64,000 bases of DNA from Parashewanella spongiae (GCF_004358345.1 NZ_CP037952.1:1736001-1800000), one strand, 5' to 3'; positions 31,561 through 41,697 are shown, numbered from the stretch's first letter. Notes: generated by a model from the sequence alone, not told the origin. Program-made: numbers and translations.

Positions 31561-32787
31561 ATGAATTTTAAATTCGTTACTTATGTCGGTTATCGTTATT
31601 GGCGTTCTAAAAAGTCAAATAGCTTTGCATCTTTCATTACTTTTTTTGCGGTTACTGGGATCTTTCTTGGGGTTGCATCATTAATTATTGTCAGTTCAGT
31701 TATGAACGGCCTCGAAGGACAATTGAAAAATAAATTGCTAGGCTCTATCCCGCAGTTAACCATAAAAACAGTCGACCCTATTGATAATTTGAATGATAGA
31801 TCATCAAAAATCATAAATTTGCCTCATGTGTTAGGCTTAGCGCCCAGTGTAGCGACTGAAGCTATGGCTCAATCACCCAGCACGATATCAGCTGTTCAAC
31901 TGTATGGAATGTTTCCTCGGGATGCCGAATTAGTCGCTAGCGTAAGTGAGCATATCTACCCAGGGTCAATGGAAGATCTTGTTTCGGGTAAATACAGAAT
32001 TATTTTAGGTGGTGAATTAGCCAGAAGACTCAAAGTCTCGATTGGTGAGCAAGTTCGCTTGCTAAGTGGTGATGGCGTTATCTATTCACCGATTGGACCG
32101 GTTCCCAGTCAGAGGAAATTTACCCTTGTTGGTATTTTTGAAACTGGCTCTCAAGTTGATGCACATGTTGCCTACGTGCATTATAAAGATGCACGTCGAT
32201 TAACCAGAAAACAACCAAGTGAAGTCAATGAGCTTAGAGTATTTCTTGATGATCCATATAAAACATCGGTATTAGAGGATCAAATAAGGAAAGTATTTGA
32301 TAAGCAACAAGTGTCAATAACAGATTGGCGTAGCACTTACGGCAGTTATTTCGCAGCGGTTAGGATGGAAAACAATATGATGTCCTTGATGTTGAGCCTA
32401 ATCATTTTAGTAGCCGCTTTTAATATCATTTCGTCGCTGGTTATGATGGTGATTGATAAAACTACAGATGTTGCAGTATTGAAAACTCAAGGGTTATCTA
32501 CAGCAAATGTAATGGGCGTATTTATGATCCAAGGGACATTCAATGCAATTTTAGGCCTAATAGCTGGCTTGGTTGTCGGTGTGATCATCAGTTTAAACTT
32601 GAATGACATTTTATCAGTAATGGGCATTTCAATATTGGGCGTTGGCCAAAGTTTGCCTGTTGTGATAGAAGGCCACAGACTTTTGGTTATTGGTATTGGT
32701 ACCTTGGCGATTAGTTTGTTAGCAACAATATACCCAGCGCTAAGTGCAGCTAAAGTTGAGCCTGCAAATGCATTACGACATGAATAA
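31561..32787 (+). CDS. lolC: Lipoprotein-releasing system permease LolC
   Basis: Inner-membrane subunit of the LolCDE ABC transporter that extracts outer-membrane lipoproteins and hands them to LolA. 408 residues. It has an N-terminal membrane helix (FASFITFFAVTGIFLGVASLIIVSSVMNG), a periplasmic domain at about 45-265, and three C-terminal helices. The N-terminal VGYRYWRSKKSNSFASFI is the conserved LolC/E opening. It is first in a tight operon: 4 bases to lolD. Confidence 0.96.
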   Translation: MNFKFVTYVGYRYWRSKKSNSFASFITFFAVTGIFLGVASLIIVSSVMNGLEGQLKNKLLGSIPQLTIKTVDPIDNLNDRSSKIINLPHVLGLAPSVATEAMAQSPSTISAVQLYGMFPRDAELVASVSEHIYPGSMEDLVSGKYRIILGGELARRLKVSIGEQVRLLSGDGVIYSPIGPVPSQRKFTLVGIFETGSQVDAHVAYVHYKDARRLTRKQPSEVNELRVFLDDPYKTSVLEDQIRKVFDKQQVSITDWRSTYGSYFAAVRMENNMMSLMLSLIILVAAFNIISSLVMMVIDKTTDVAVLKTQGLSTANVMGVFMIQGTFNAILGLIAGLVVGVIISLNLNDILSVMGISILGVGQSLPVVIEGHRLLVIGIGTLAISLLATIYPALSAAKVEPANALRHE

Positions 32788-32791
32788 ATAA

Positions 32792-33526
32792 ATGGATAAA
32801 TTGATGAAACAGCAAGCCATATTAGAAATCGAAAATGTCTGTAAAAGCTATCATGATGGTGATGTTACTACTCAGGTATTAAAAAACGTCAATCTGACCG
32901 TTTATTCGGGCGAGCAATTAGCAATTGTAGGTAGCTCTGGATCGGGTAAAAGTACTTTACTTCATATTATGGGTACCCTTGATAAACCAACAAGTGGTAA
33001 AGCAATGCTTGAAGGAGAAGATCTATATCAAGCAACTGCAGCTCGGAAAAATCAAATTCGCAATCAAGATCTTGGTTTTATTTATCAGTTTCATCATTTA
33101 TTGCCTGAGTTTTCTGCGGTAGAAAATGTGGCAATGCCAGCTTTGATTCAGGGAGTCAACCGCTCCCATGCGCTTGAAAAAGCAAAAAAACTGTTAGTTA
33201 GAGTTGGGTTATCCCATCGGTTGAATCACATTCCTGCTGAGCTATCTGGTGGTGAACGTCAACGAGTAGCAATTGTTAGGGCACTGATTAATTCTCCAAA
33301 GTTAGTACTTGCTGATGAGCCTACAGGTAATTTAGATGCAAAAAGTGGTGAAACCATCTATCAGTTGATTCAAGAGTTGGCTGAGCAACTTGGTACTGCA
33401 TTTGTTGTTGTAACCCATGACAACCAGTTGGCTTCAAAAATGGATAGACAACTACAAATGAAAGATGGCAGTTTGCAAGAAACTACATTACAGCATAATG
33501 AGTTAGCTGTAGAAGGTGCCAACTAA
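32792..33526 (+). CDS. lolD: Lipoprotein-releasing system ATPase LolD
   Basis: ABC ATPase that powers lipoprotein release. 244 residues. Walker A GSSGSGKST (47-55), Q-loop in YQFHHLLPEF, signature LSGGERQR (151-158), Walker B with LADEPTGNLD (173-182) and the H-loop THDNQ are intact. The stop TAA overlaps the lolE ATG by one base, indicating translational coupling. MKQQ at codon 5 is an alternative start. Confidence 0.97.
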   Translation: MDKLMKQQAILEIENVCKSYHDGDVTTQVLKNVNLTVYSGEQLAIVGSSGSGKSTLLHIMGTLDKPTSGKAMLEGEDLYQATAARKNQIRNQDLGFIYQFHHLLPEFSAVENVAMPALIQGVNRSHALEKAKKLLVRVGLSHRLNHIPAELSGGERQRVAIVRALINSPKLVLADEPTGNLDAKSGETIYQLIQELAEQLGTAFVVVTHDNQLASKMDRQLQMKDGSLQETTLQHNELAVEGAN

Positions 33527-34779
33527 TGAGTCGTAGTTTGGCATTAACAGTAGGATGGCGGTTTTATCGGGCTAGGCAGTCAAATAAATTTATCAGCTTT
33601 ATCGCATTTGCATCCACGGCGGGCATAGCATTAGGTGTTGGTGTATTAATTGTTTTGTTATCGGCAATGAATGGTTTTGAGAAAGCGCTTGAAGAGCGAC
33701 TTCTTGGCGTAACACCTCATGCTGAACTAATTGGTGTAAATGCGCCAATTGATGACTGGCAACGGCTTATTGATGATGCAAAAAAAATACCGGGTATCGC
33801 GGCGGCGGCACCGTTTATGAAAATAAATGGATTAGTACAAAAAAAGGGTGGTTTTCAAGCCATTCAACTTGTCGGCATAGATACTCAGCTTGAAGGTGCG
33901 GTTTCAACTCTGCCTCAATTTACGGATAAAGTAAGTTGGAATAGTCTTGGTCCAAAACAAGGTAATCATGTCATTGTTGGTAGGAGTCTGCTTAAAAAGC
34001 TCAATTTGGAGATAGGCGATACATTGGCATTGTACGTGCCAAAACAAGTTTCTGGTTCATCAAGTAATTTTGCATCAGCTAAAAGTCACCGATTCGTCAT
34101 TACAGGCACGTATACGCTGGGTGGAGAACTAGAGTCTACTACAGCTTATATCCCCATGGACTATTCTCAGAGTTTACAGGGGTTTGGTAATGAAGTGTCT
34201 GGCGTGCGCTTAAAAATGGATGATGTTTTTATGGCTCCTCGATTGGTAAGGCAATTAGGCTATAGCCAAGAACAGATAGTAAATATGCTGGATTGGACGA
34301 GAACTCAAGGTCATGTTTATCAAGATATTCAACTTGTTCGATTAGTCATGTATTTAGCTTTAGCCTTGGTTATTGCCGTTGCGTGTTTTAATGTGGTTTC
34401 AACCCTAGTGATGTCAGTTCGAGATAAGCAATCTGAAATTGCAATATTAATTACAATGGGGTTAAGTCGCTCGTCAGTCATGCAAGTTTTTATGGTGCAG
34501 GGCACGTTAAACGGAATTATTGGTTGTAGTATCGGTGCTTTCATTGGTGTGATTTTAGCGTTAAACCTAAGTGCACTTGCGAAACAAATAGAAGAATTAT
34601 TTAATGTACAGATTATTTCTGGCGATGTTTATTTTATTGATTTTCTTCCATCTGAGCTGCAGTGGAATGACGTTTATATTTCAGTCGGGTTGGCATTAGC
34701 AATGAGCCTGTTATCAACACTCTATCCGGCGTGGAAAGCCACTAAAGTAGATCCGGCTGAAACTTTATCTGGTGGATAA
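33526..34779 (+). CDS. lolE: Lipoprotein-releasing system permease LolE
   Basis: Second permease of LolCDE, 417 residues, homologous to LolC (VGWRFYRARQSNKFISFIAF opening, MNGFEKALEERLLGVTPHAEL). It has four membrane segments with a large periplasmic domain at about 45-270. It ends the lolCDE operon; immediately downstream is a 1.1-kb block of repeats with no gene. Confidence 0.96.
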   Translation: MSRSLALTVGWRFYRARQSNKFISFIAFASTAGIALGVGVLIVLLSAMNGFEKALEERLLGVTPHAELIGVNAPIDDWQRLIDDAKKIPGIAAAAPFMKINGLVQKKGGFQAIQLVGIDTQLEGAVSTLPQFTDKVSWNSLGPKQGNHVIVGRSLLKKLNLEIGDTLALYVPKQVSGSSSNFASAKSHRFVITGTYTLGGELESTTAYIPMDYSQSLQGFGNEVSGVRLKMDDVFMAPRLVRQLGYSQEQIVNMLDWTRTQGHVYQDIQLVRLVMYLALALVIAVACFNVVSTLVMSVRDKQSEIAILITMGLSRSSVMQVFMVQGTLNGIIGCSIGAFIGVILALNLSALAKQIEELFNVQIISGDVYFIDFLPSELQWNDVYISVGLALAMSLLSTLYPAWKATKVDPAETLSGG

Positions 34780-34808
34780 GTCAATATGGACACTAGCACA
34801 GGGTTTAA

Positions 34809-34823
34809 GTAGAGTAGGCTACT
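34809..34823 (-). repeat. 15-nt match to the 3' end of group II intron 1
   Basis: GTAGAGTAGGCTACT is the exact complement of the last 15 bases of intron 1 (AGTAGCCTACTCTAC). On the minus strand it is followed by TTAAAC, close to the TTGAAC that follows intron 1. It may be a severely 5'-truncated intron insertion, or chance in AT-rich DNA. It lies just beside MITE B3. Confidence 0.4.
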
Positions 34824-34827
34824 TTAA

Positions 34828-35060
34828 CCTAAAAACATCAGTTGAACGCTGAGTATACGCGTAACTATTTGAGCGATATGATGATTTTATCATCAAGGCT
34901 TTCATCCAATGAGTGAAGTGCTCTACGCTCACAAGCTTGCTAAAATGACTGCTATTTGCGTTGTAACTTTTGCAAGTAGAATAACTACTTGCTGCAAGCT
35001 ACGCCTTACTATCAGCCATTTTTTCTACGCTTGAGAACGCAATCAACTGATGTTTCTAGC
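34828..35060. repeat. MITE-like repeat family B, copy B3
   Basis: 233 bp, ends CCTAAAAACATCAGTTGA and TCAACTGATGTTTCTAG(C). It is flanked by the 5-bp duplication TTTAA (34823-34827 and 35061-35065). It lacks the P unit (GCAAGTAGAATAACTACTTG is uninterrupted). It lies downstream of lolE. Confidence 0.88.
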
Positions 35061-35117
35061 TTTAATGAACTGGTGATCTCTCCAAAATAATTCATTGAAA
35101 ATATTAGTTACTATTTC

Positions 35118-35464
35118 GTCATACCAAGCATAGGCTGGTATCTAGGGGCTGTTTATCTTTCAGGATTAAATTTTGGGCTATTTGAGCATTTATCTGTTCA
35201 AGGCGTAAGCAGTGAAGCTTAGTCATCTAAGTAAACGGGTTACAACACAGAACAGTGAACGCTCAAAAGCATCTATGACAGCGTAAATAGGTCATTTCTA
35301 CTGCGTTATCGCTTGCTTATTTGGAATACCAAACCGCACAAGCTCTGTCTTGTATAAAACGACCAATTTATCGCTGCAAAAATAATCACGAAAGATAAAC
35401 AGCCCCCCTAGTGTCTTTGTAAAAATTAACAAAAATCACTGGATACTCACCTTTTGAGTATGAC
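35118..35464. repeat. Repeat family D, diverged copy D4, split by MITE A3
   Basis: The left part GTCATACCAAGCATAGGCTGG and right part CACTGGATACTCACC...GTATGAC match D. There is no P unit: D4 reads AGGCTGG-TATCTAG where D1-D3 have the insert. MITE A3 interrupts it at TA (35143-35144 and 35409-35410). Confidence 0.7.
35145..35408. repeat. MITE family A, diverged copy A3
   Basis: 264 bp with ends GGGGCTGTTTATCTTTC and its complement, flanked by TA. The body aligns to A1/A4 but is shorter, and it lacks the P unit: TTATTTGGA-ATACCAAACC is uninterrupted. It represents the empty state for family A. Confidence 0.8.
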
Positions 35465-35521
35465 ATAACGGTTTGAATTTACGTTATTATTAAACAGGCT
35501 TTATTTTCTTATCAAACATTA

Positions 35522-35835
35522 GGGTCTGTTGATCTTTTATGATTAAATTTTGTGCTATTTGAGCATTTATCTGTTTAAGGCGTGAGCAGTGATGCTTAGC
35601 CATCTAAGTGAGCTGGTCACAACACAGAACAGTGAATGCTCAAAAGCATCGAAGAAAGAGAGAGCGTAAATTGGTCGCTCTTTCTAAATAAAAGGTGCTG
35701 CGTTATCGTTTTCTTATTTGGAAACGAAGTAACGACAGTTTTGTATGTCGATAATAACCAAACCTCACAAACTCTGCCTTGCATAAAATAACCAATTTAT
35801 CGCTGCAAAAACAATCACGAAAGATTAACAGACCC
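35522..35835. repeat. MITE family A, copy A4
   Basis: 314 bp, perfect 17-bp ends GGGTCTGTTGATCTTTC apart from one T/C change at the right end, with TA on both flanks. P unit at 35730-35753. It ends 28 bases from the stop codon of the DUF2062 gene and could supply or block read-through from it. Confidence 0.9.
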
Positions 35836-35863
35836 TAGACGGGAGAACGATTTGTTGTTCCCC

Positions 35864-36367
35864 TTACTTTCTTCTCTTCCAGCGATTTACTACTGAAAAG
35901 CGCCATAACTGTTTAATGATAAAGTAGCTAATAATTGACGATGTGAAACCTAATACTAAACAACCCAGTAAGAATGGAGGGCCTATGGTTGATAAAGAAT
36001 GTTCTAACCATTGCCAGCTTAGTTCAAACGTAAATTCTCCAATCGGTTGATTGAGTAGTTTAGTACCAAGCCAATAAGCCGCATAAAATAGAAATGGCAT
36101 GGTAAATGGGTTAGTAAGCCAAACTAATGCAACTGATAACGGCAGGTTAACGTTAAAAAATATGGCTAAAGCCGCTGCCATGATCATTTGAAAAGGAATA
36201 GGAGTCCAAGCGCAAAATAAGCCAACGGCAAATGCTCCAGGTGCCGATTTTCGATTTAATGCCCACAAGTTTGGATTGTGGAGCAAGCTCCCAAATATCC
36301 TTAAATGTTTATGCTCACGGATGCTGTGAGGGTCTGGCATAAATTTTTCAATAAATTTCTTTGGCAT
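35864..36367 (-). CDS. DUF2062 inner-membrane protein
   Basis: 167 residues; the family of small membrane proteins of unknown role found beside comEC in Shewanella. The conserved core (APGAFAVGLFCAWTPIPFQMIMAAALAIFFNVNLP and LTNPFTMPFLFYAAYWLGT) is present, with three or four membrane segments. It is divergent from comEC with only 28 bases between the start codons, so the promoters overlap. Confidence 0.88.
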   Translation of the reverse strand: MPKKFIEKFMPDPHSIREHKHLRIFGSLLHNPNLWALNRKSAPGAFAVGLFCAWTPIPFQMIMAAALAIFFNVNLPLSVALVWLTNPFTMPFLFYAAYWLGTKLLNQPIGEFTFELSWQWLEHSLSTIGPPFLLGCLVLGFTSSIISYFIIKQLWRFSVVNRWKRRK

Positions 36368-36395
36368 AATGCTACTGCTAGTTTAACTTAATGTA

Positions 36396-38687
36396 ATGAA
36401 TCGATTTATGTTTGGCTTTTGTGCCACTTCATTATCAGCGATTTTTTGGCATTCGCTGCTGCCGTTTGAATTTTTTGTCCCAGTAATAATGTTGTTAGCT
36501 ATTATTCTCTATTACCGAGTATGGCTGCTTTCTGGCGCCATAATTTCACTCTTATGGCTTAGTGTTTACAGCCACTTCTTATTGAGTTTTCAAACAAAAA
36601 ACGACTTAAATGAACTCAAAGTTAAAGCTGAAATCATATCACTTGTCACCCAAAACAGCGACTGGCTTTCAGCAGATATTGCGTTAATTCAACCAAATGT
36701 AACTTTTTTGCCCAGAAAAAAACTCAGGATTTCTTGGCGAACTACGCAAACCGTAAAAGTTGGGCAAGTGTACCAATGGCAATTAAAGCCTAAAAGTATT
36801 ACTGGGATATTAAATAAAGGCGGTTTTAATCAACAAAAGTATTATCTGAGTCGACATATTTTTGCTAAAGCTAATGTGAAAAGTGCGGAACTTACCGGTG
36901 AACAACAAAGCTTGAGGCAGCAACTTCTTTTTAGCTTGAGTAAAGCGCTTGGTAAATTCAATAATAGTGACTTAATGTTGGCTCTGCTTTTAGGTGATAA
37001 ATCTCAGTTTTCAAACCATCGCTGGGAAACATTACGGCAAAGCGGAACTGGGCATTTAGTTGCCATTTCAGGGCTACATCTTTCAGTGATAAGTGCGTGG
37101 CTGTTTTTGTGTTCGTTTTGGTTTATGACGCGGTTGAGACAGGCTCAAGGGAAGTCAAATTTAGTATTCGCAATTGTTGTTTCTTGTTTTGGTGCCTTAT
37201 TCTATGCGTATTTAGCTGGTTTTGCTATTGCAACTCAGCGTGCATTAATTATGTTGCTTGTTGTCATGGGACTTGCTCTATTTCGGCGTTTTTCGTCGCC
37301 ATGGGAAAGATTGTTGATGGCGTTGTTTGTTATTCTTATTATTGATCCATTAGCAGTGCTTAGTGCTGGGCTATGGCTTTCGTTTACGGCTCTAACACTT
37401 ATTCTGTTAAGTATCAGTCATTATCAAAAGTCTCGTTCTATAGGGAAAAATACTTATCAAAAAATTAGAGTTCGTCTAAAGCAATTTATACTCATTCAGT
37501 TATGTTTATCTATTGGTTTAGGGCTGTTAGGTGCATTACTTTTTGGTGGAATGAGTGTTCACAGTATTTGGGTAAACCTGCTTGTGGTACCTTGGTTTAG
37601 TGTTGTAGTCATTCCTTTAGCTTTCATTAGCCTTATTATTTGGTGCGTGGGCCGATTGTTAGGATTGAACTGGGATTACGGCTTTGAGCTGACAGATTTA
37701 AGTCTTCAACCTTTTAGCTGGATAGTCGAACAAGTCCATAAGTTGCCATTCAGTTGGGTTCATTTCTCTGAAGTATTAATTATTCCATCAGTCCTTTTTT
37801 TAATTGCAATCATTAGCTTCGCGATCATTCATAAGACTCAATACAAATGGATGTCACTAATACTGATGCTGCCATTACTTTTCAATCTAGGTAAAATTCT
37901 CATTTCTCAATCAAACAGTTGGAACCTTCATTTACTCGATGTTGGACAAGGATTGGCAGTGGTAGTTGAAAAAAATGGCAAAGGGTTTATCTATGATACC
38001 GGAGCGGCTTACGGGGAAAGCTTCAGTTATGCTGAACGAGCTATAGTGCCTTTTTTGAACTCAGTTGGACTGACAGAGATTGATCATATTGTCATCAGTC
38101 ATAGCGATAATGATCATGCAGGTGGACTGGCCGTGTTGAGGAAACAATTTCCTAACAGTGAAATTATTGCCAATGCAGAAAAACTTGATCCGACTCAGAA
38201 CTGCTACCCAAAGCAATTTGAATGGCAGGGATTAGAGATCACTATCTTATGGCCAAATAGCCAACTTGAAGGGAATGATGGTTCTTGCGTAATAAAAATT
38301 ACAGATGGCCGAAATAGCGTATTATTGCCCGGTGATATTGAGCAATACGCCGAATATTCACTTTTGAATGATAGTTCAGAGTTAAAAAGTGATGTGTTGA
38401 TTGCCCCTCATCACGGGAGTCGTACATCATCATCTCCTGAGTTTGTAAAAGCTGTTTCACCTGAGTTATTACTTGTGCCTGCTGGATTTAATAATCGTTA
38501 TGGTTTTCCTAAGCAGGAGATTATGCAGCGATATAAGAATATAAATAGTGAGATTGTTGTTTCTGGCTTGCAGGGACAGATTACTGTAACTTTCGATGAA
38601 AATGGATACCGATATCAAACATATCGCTCAGATTTTGCACCATATTGGTATAATCAACTGTTTAAGTTTGGCGAGTTAAATGATTAA
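36396..38687 (+). CDS. comEC: DNA internalization channel ComEC/Rec2
   Basis: Inner-membrane channel for uptake of single-stranded DNA. 763 residues. An N-terminal DUF4131 region, the competence domain with GTGHLVAISGLHLSVISAWLF and multiple helices (about 190-500), and a C-terminal metallo-beta-lactamase-like domain (about 510-740: LLDVGQGLAVVVE, HSDNDHAGGL, LLPGDIE, APHHGSRTSS) are all present in frame. The gene appears intact. It leads into msbA-lpxK with a 39-base gap, an order I recall from Shewanella and Haemophilus. Confidence 0.94.
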   Translation: MNRFMFGFCATSLSAIFWHSLLPFEFFVPVIMLLAIILYYRVWLLSGAIISLLWLSVYSHFLLSFQTKNDLNELKVKAEIISLVTQNSDWLSADIALIQPNVTFLPRKKLRISWRTTQTVKVGQVYQWQLKPKSITGILNKGGFNQQKYYLSRHIFAKANVKSAELTGEQQSLRQQLLFSLSKALGKFNNSDLMLALLLGDKSQFSNHRWETLRQSGTGHLVAISGLHLSVISAWLFLCSFWFMTRLRQAQGKSNLVFAIVVSCFGALFYAYLAGFAIATQRALIMLLVVMGLALFRRFSSPWERLLMALFVILIIDPLAVLSAGLWLSFTALTLILLSISHYQKSRSIGKNTYQKIRVRLKQFILIQLCLSIGLGLLGALLFGGMSVHSIWVNLLVVPWFSVVVIPLAFISLIIWCVGRLLGLNWDYGFELTDLSLQPFSWIVEQVHKLPFSWVHFSEVLIIPSVLFLIAIISFAIIHKTQYKWMSLILMLPLLFNLGKILISQSNSWNLHLLDVGQGLAVVVEKNGKGFIYDTGAAYGESFSYAERAIVPFLNSVGLTEIDHIVISHSDNDHAGGLAVLRKQFPNSEIIANAEKLDPTQNCYPKQFEWQGLEITILWPNSQLEGNDGSCVIKITDGRNSVLLPGDIEQYAEYSLLNDSSELKSDVLIAPHHGSRTSSSPEFVKAVSPELLLVPAGFNNRYGFPKQEIMQRYKNINSEIVVSGLQGQITVTFDENGYRYQTYRSDFAPYWYNQLFKFGELND

Positions 38688-38726
38688 GAGTAGAATAATG
38701 TTATTATCCAAATTCGTACGTTATCA

Positions 38727-40535
38727 ATGACAATTACCTCAGAAGATTCTTTACGTCCTGTATTTAAGCGTTTGCTTGGCTATCTGTCACCAATGAAAGC
38801 CATGTTCATAGTGGCTGTTTTGGGTTTGATTACCTACGGAGTCGTTGATGCGACTTTCATTCTTTTCATTAAACCTTTTGTCGATGAAGGATTCTCACAG
38901 ACTCCAGCAGTAGCAAGTGTTGCTGAAGGGTTAATTCCAGAAAATTCAGGCTTTAATAGTAGCAGCGATATGTTATATAAAGCCCCGTTTTTTGTGATTG
39001 GAATGTTTACGCTGCGTGGTATTGCGAATTTCGTATCAACTTATTGTATTTCCTATATGAGCTCTCAGCTTATTATGGTGATGCGACAGCAGGTATTTAA
39101 TCACTATTTGTGCTTACCAGTAAGTTACATGGATAGAGAAAACACGGGTAATCTTATTTCGCGAGTGACCTTTGATACCGAGCAGATCGCACGGGCATCA
39201 GGCAGTGCTTTGATCTCAATTGTTCGAGACAGTGTTACCGTACTCGGTATGTTGTCGATAATGTTTTATTATTCGTGGAAATTATCACTGTGTATTTTGA
39301 TTATTGGCCCAATGATTGGTTTTGTTGTCAGCTTTGTAAGTCGTCGTTTTAGAAAAGTATCGAAACAAATTCAATCGGCTATGGGCGGAGTGACTGCTGC
39401 AACAGAGCAAATGATAAAAGGGCATAAAAATGTATTAGCCTTCGGTGGACAAGAAACAGAGCAAGCCCGCTTTGCGAAAGTAAACAATGTCAACCGTCAA
39501 CAAAATATGAAACTCGCTGTTGCTCAAGCAATCAGCCAGCCGGTAATTATGATACTGGGTTCATTTGCCTTGGCATTCGTGTTGTATGCCGCCAGCTTTG
39601 AGAGCATGAAAAGCGAATTAACTGCAGGTACATTCACTGCTGTGATTGGTGCGATGTTATCTATGCTTCAACCTATTAAAAATTTATCTCGTGTGAATGC
39701 TGAGTTCCAGCGGGGTTTAGCGGCTTGCTCAACCGTGTTTGCGCTTCTTGATACTAAGGCTGAGGACGATAAAGGCGAATATAGAACAGAAAGGGCTAAA
39801 GGGCATTTAACTTTTGAAAATGTTAAATTCCGTTATCCTGAGCAAGAGAGATTGGCATTAAATGATATTAATCTTGATGTTAAACCCGGTAAAACAATTG
39901 CCTTAGTTGGGCGTTCAGGTTCAGGGAAGTCGACCATTGCGAGTTTGGTTACTCGATTTTATTCTGGTCTCGAAAATGGCGACATTAAACTAGACGGAGT
40001 GAGTGTAAATGATTACTCACTTAAATCGCTTCGTGATCAAGTCGGGTTGGTCTCTCAACAAGTGACTTTGTTCAGTGATTCGATTGCAAATAATATTGCC
40101 TATGCGTATCCGGGCAAGGTGACGAGAGAGCAAATAATTAAAGCGGCTGAATTAGCTCATGCCTTAGAATTTATCGATCAACTGCCTGAAGGACTAGATA
40201 CGCAAGTAGGCGAAAACGGCGTTCTCTTATCTGGTGGTCAGCGTCAGCGAATTGCCATTGCCCGTGCAATTTTACGAAACTCACCAGTTTTGATTTTAGA
40301 TGAAGCAACTTCAGCACTAGATACAGAGTCAGAAAAAGCCATTCAATCTGGGTTAGATAATTTACGCCATAACAGGACTTCAGTCGTGATAGCACATCGT
40401 TTATCAACGATAGAAAATGCAGATGAAATTCTTGTTATTGAAAGAGGTGAAGTGATTGAACGTGGCGAACACAAAACGTTGCTTGCCCAAGAAGGTCATT
40501 ACGCCAAACTTTACTCAATGCAGTTTAGTAGCTGA
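38727..40535 (+). CDS. msbA: Lipid A flippase MsbA
   Basis: ABC exporter half-transporter flipping lipid A-core across the inner membrane. 602 residues: six helices (about 1-330), then Walker A GRSGSGKST near 395, Q-loop LVSQQVTLF, signature LLSGGQRQRIAIARAIL near 500, Walker B LILDEATSALD and H-loop AHRLST. A periplasmic loop of about 35 residues (FVDEGFSQTPAVASVAEGL...) is somewhat long but family-like. Its TGA overlaps the lpxK ATG by one base. Confidence 0.96.
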   Translation: MTITSEDSLRPVFKRLLGYLSPMKAMFIVAVLGLITYGVVDATFILFIKPFVDEGFSQTPAVASVAEGLIPENSGFNSSSDMLYKAPFFVIGMFTLRGIANFVSTYCISYMSSQLIMVMRQQVFNHYLCLPVSYMDRENTGNLISRVTFDTEQIARASGSALISIVRDSVTVLGMLSIMFYYSWKLSLCILIIGPMIGFVVSFVSRRFRKVSKQIQSAMGGVTAATEQMIKGHKNVLAFGGQETEQARFAKVNNVNRQQNMKLAVAQAISQPVIMILGSFALAFVLYAASFESMKSELTAGTFTAVIGAMLSMLQPIKNLSRVNAEFQRGLAACSTVFALLDTKAEDDKGEYRTERAKGHLTFENVKFRYPEQERLALNDINLDVKPGKTIALVGRSGSGKSTIASLVTRFYSGLENGDIKLDGVSVNDYSLKSLRDQVGLVSQQVTLFSDSIANNIAYAYPGKVTREQIIKAAELAHALEFIDQLPEGLDTQVGENGVLLSGGQRQRIAIARAILRNSPVLILDEATSALDTESEKAIQSGLDNLRHNRTSVVIAHRLSTIENADEILVIERGEVIERGEHKTLLAQEGHYAKLYSMQFSS

Positions 40536-41509
40536 TGCAGGGCATAGTTCATAAAATTTGGTATCAAAATCATTGGTTGCAATGGTTGTTGTGGCCTTTA
40601 TCTTGGTTGTTTGGGCTGATCAGCGGTTTTAGGCGAATGAGTTTTTTGTTTGGCTTGAGTAAACAACACAAAGTCTCTGTGCCTGTGATTATTGTTGGAA
40701 ACATCACCGCTGGCGGCAGTGGTAAAACGCCGATGGTGATTCATTTGATCGAGCTGCTAAGAGCAAAAGGTTATACACCGGGTGTTGTCAGTCGTGGGTA
40801 TGGAGCAAAAATTGAAGGTGTAGTTAGCGTAACGGAAGACCATACACCTGAAGACATTGGTGATGAGCCAGCGATGATTTTCGCAAGAACAAAAGTTCCC
40901 ATGATTGTTGGTGCTAAAAGAGTTGACGCGGCACAAGCATTGATAAATACGTGCAATGTCAACGTGATCATTAGTGATGATGGGCTTCAACATTATGCGC
41001 TTGGTCGTGATATTGAGATTGCAATTATTGATGGTGAGCGTCGTTTAGGGAATAAAAAATTGATTCCAGCTGGTCCATTAAGAGAGCCTGTATCAAGGCT
41101 TTCAAGCGTTGATTTTGTAATCGTTAATGGCGGTAATACATCGAAAACTGAGTTTTTGATGACATTAGAGCCTTCAGCGCCAATAGCGCTAAAACCGGAT
41201 CATAAAACATTGTCAGCGTCTGACAGTATTGTGGCTATGGCTGGAATTGGAAACCCTCAACGTTTTTTTAATACTTTAACTCAGCTCGGTTTTAATTGTT
41301 ATCAGAAATACGAGTTTGCCGATCATCAAATTTATCATCAAGATGAGCTTTTAAAAGTAGCGGTTGATAAGCCGTTAATGATGACAGAAAAAGATGCAAT
41401 TAAGTGTCGCCAGTTTGCGCAGTCTAATTGGTGGTATTTACCAGTAGCTGCACGCCTTACTCCAAAATTTGATGCAAAGTTGTTACAAAAATTAGCACAA
41501 ATCACCTAA
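40535..41509 (+). CDS. lpxK: Tetraacyldisaccharide 4'-kinase
   Basis: Phosphorylates the 4' position of the lipid A precursor. 324 residues, with an N-terminal hydrophobic anchor (WLLWPLSWLFGLISGF). The P-loop GNITAGGSGKTP at about 54-65, the conserved VVSRGYG and DDGLQH elements and the C-terminal MTEKDAIKC motif are present. It is translationally coupled to msbA. A D repeat follows instead of the usual direct run into ycaR/kdsB. Confidence 0.96.
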   Translation: MQGIVHKIWYQNHWLQWLLWPLSWLFGLISGFRRMSFLFGLSKQHKVSVPVIIVGNITAGGSGKTPMVIHLIELLRAKGYTPGVVSRGYGAKIEGVVSVTEDHTPEDIGDEPAMIFARTKVPMIVGAKRVDAAQALINTCNVNVIISDDGLQHYALGRDIEIAIIDGERRLGNKKLIPAGPLREPVSRLSSVDFVIVNGGNTSKTEFLMTLEPSAPIALKPDHKTLSASDSIVAMAGIGNPQRFFNTLTQLGFNCYQKYEFADHQIYHQDELLKVAVDKPLMMTEKDAIKCRQFAQSNWWYLPVAARLTPKFDAKLLQKLAQIT

Positions 41510-41535
41510 AAACACGGCTAAGGGACTAGTGATAT

Positions 41536-41697
41536 AGAAAGTACCAATTTTTGTCATACCAGCGAAGGCTGGTATCCAGTGATTTTTATAGAAAAAAGCA
41601 AAGGCACTAGACTACCGACATACAAAACTGTCGTTACTTCGTTTCCTGCCTGCGCTGGAGTGACGAGAATTCATCGGTATACTTTCTTCCGCAACTT
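41536..41697. repeat. Repeat family D, copy D3
   Basis: Inverted relative to D2. It starts AGAAAGTACC and ends TACTTTCTTCCGCAA, with two REP-like hairpins and the P unit at 41613-41636. It sits between lpxK and ycaR, so the operon transcript must pass through its hairpins. Confidence 0.82.
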
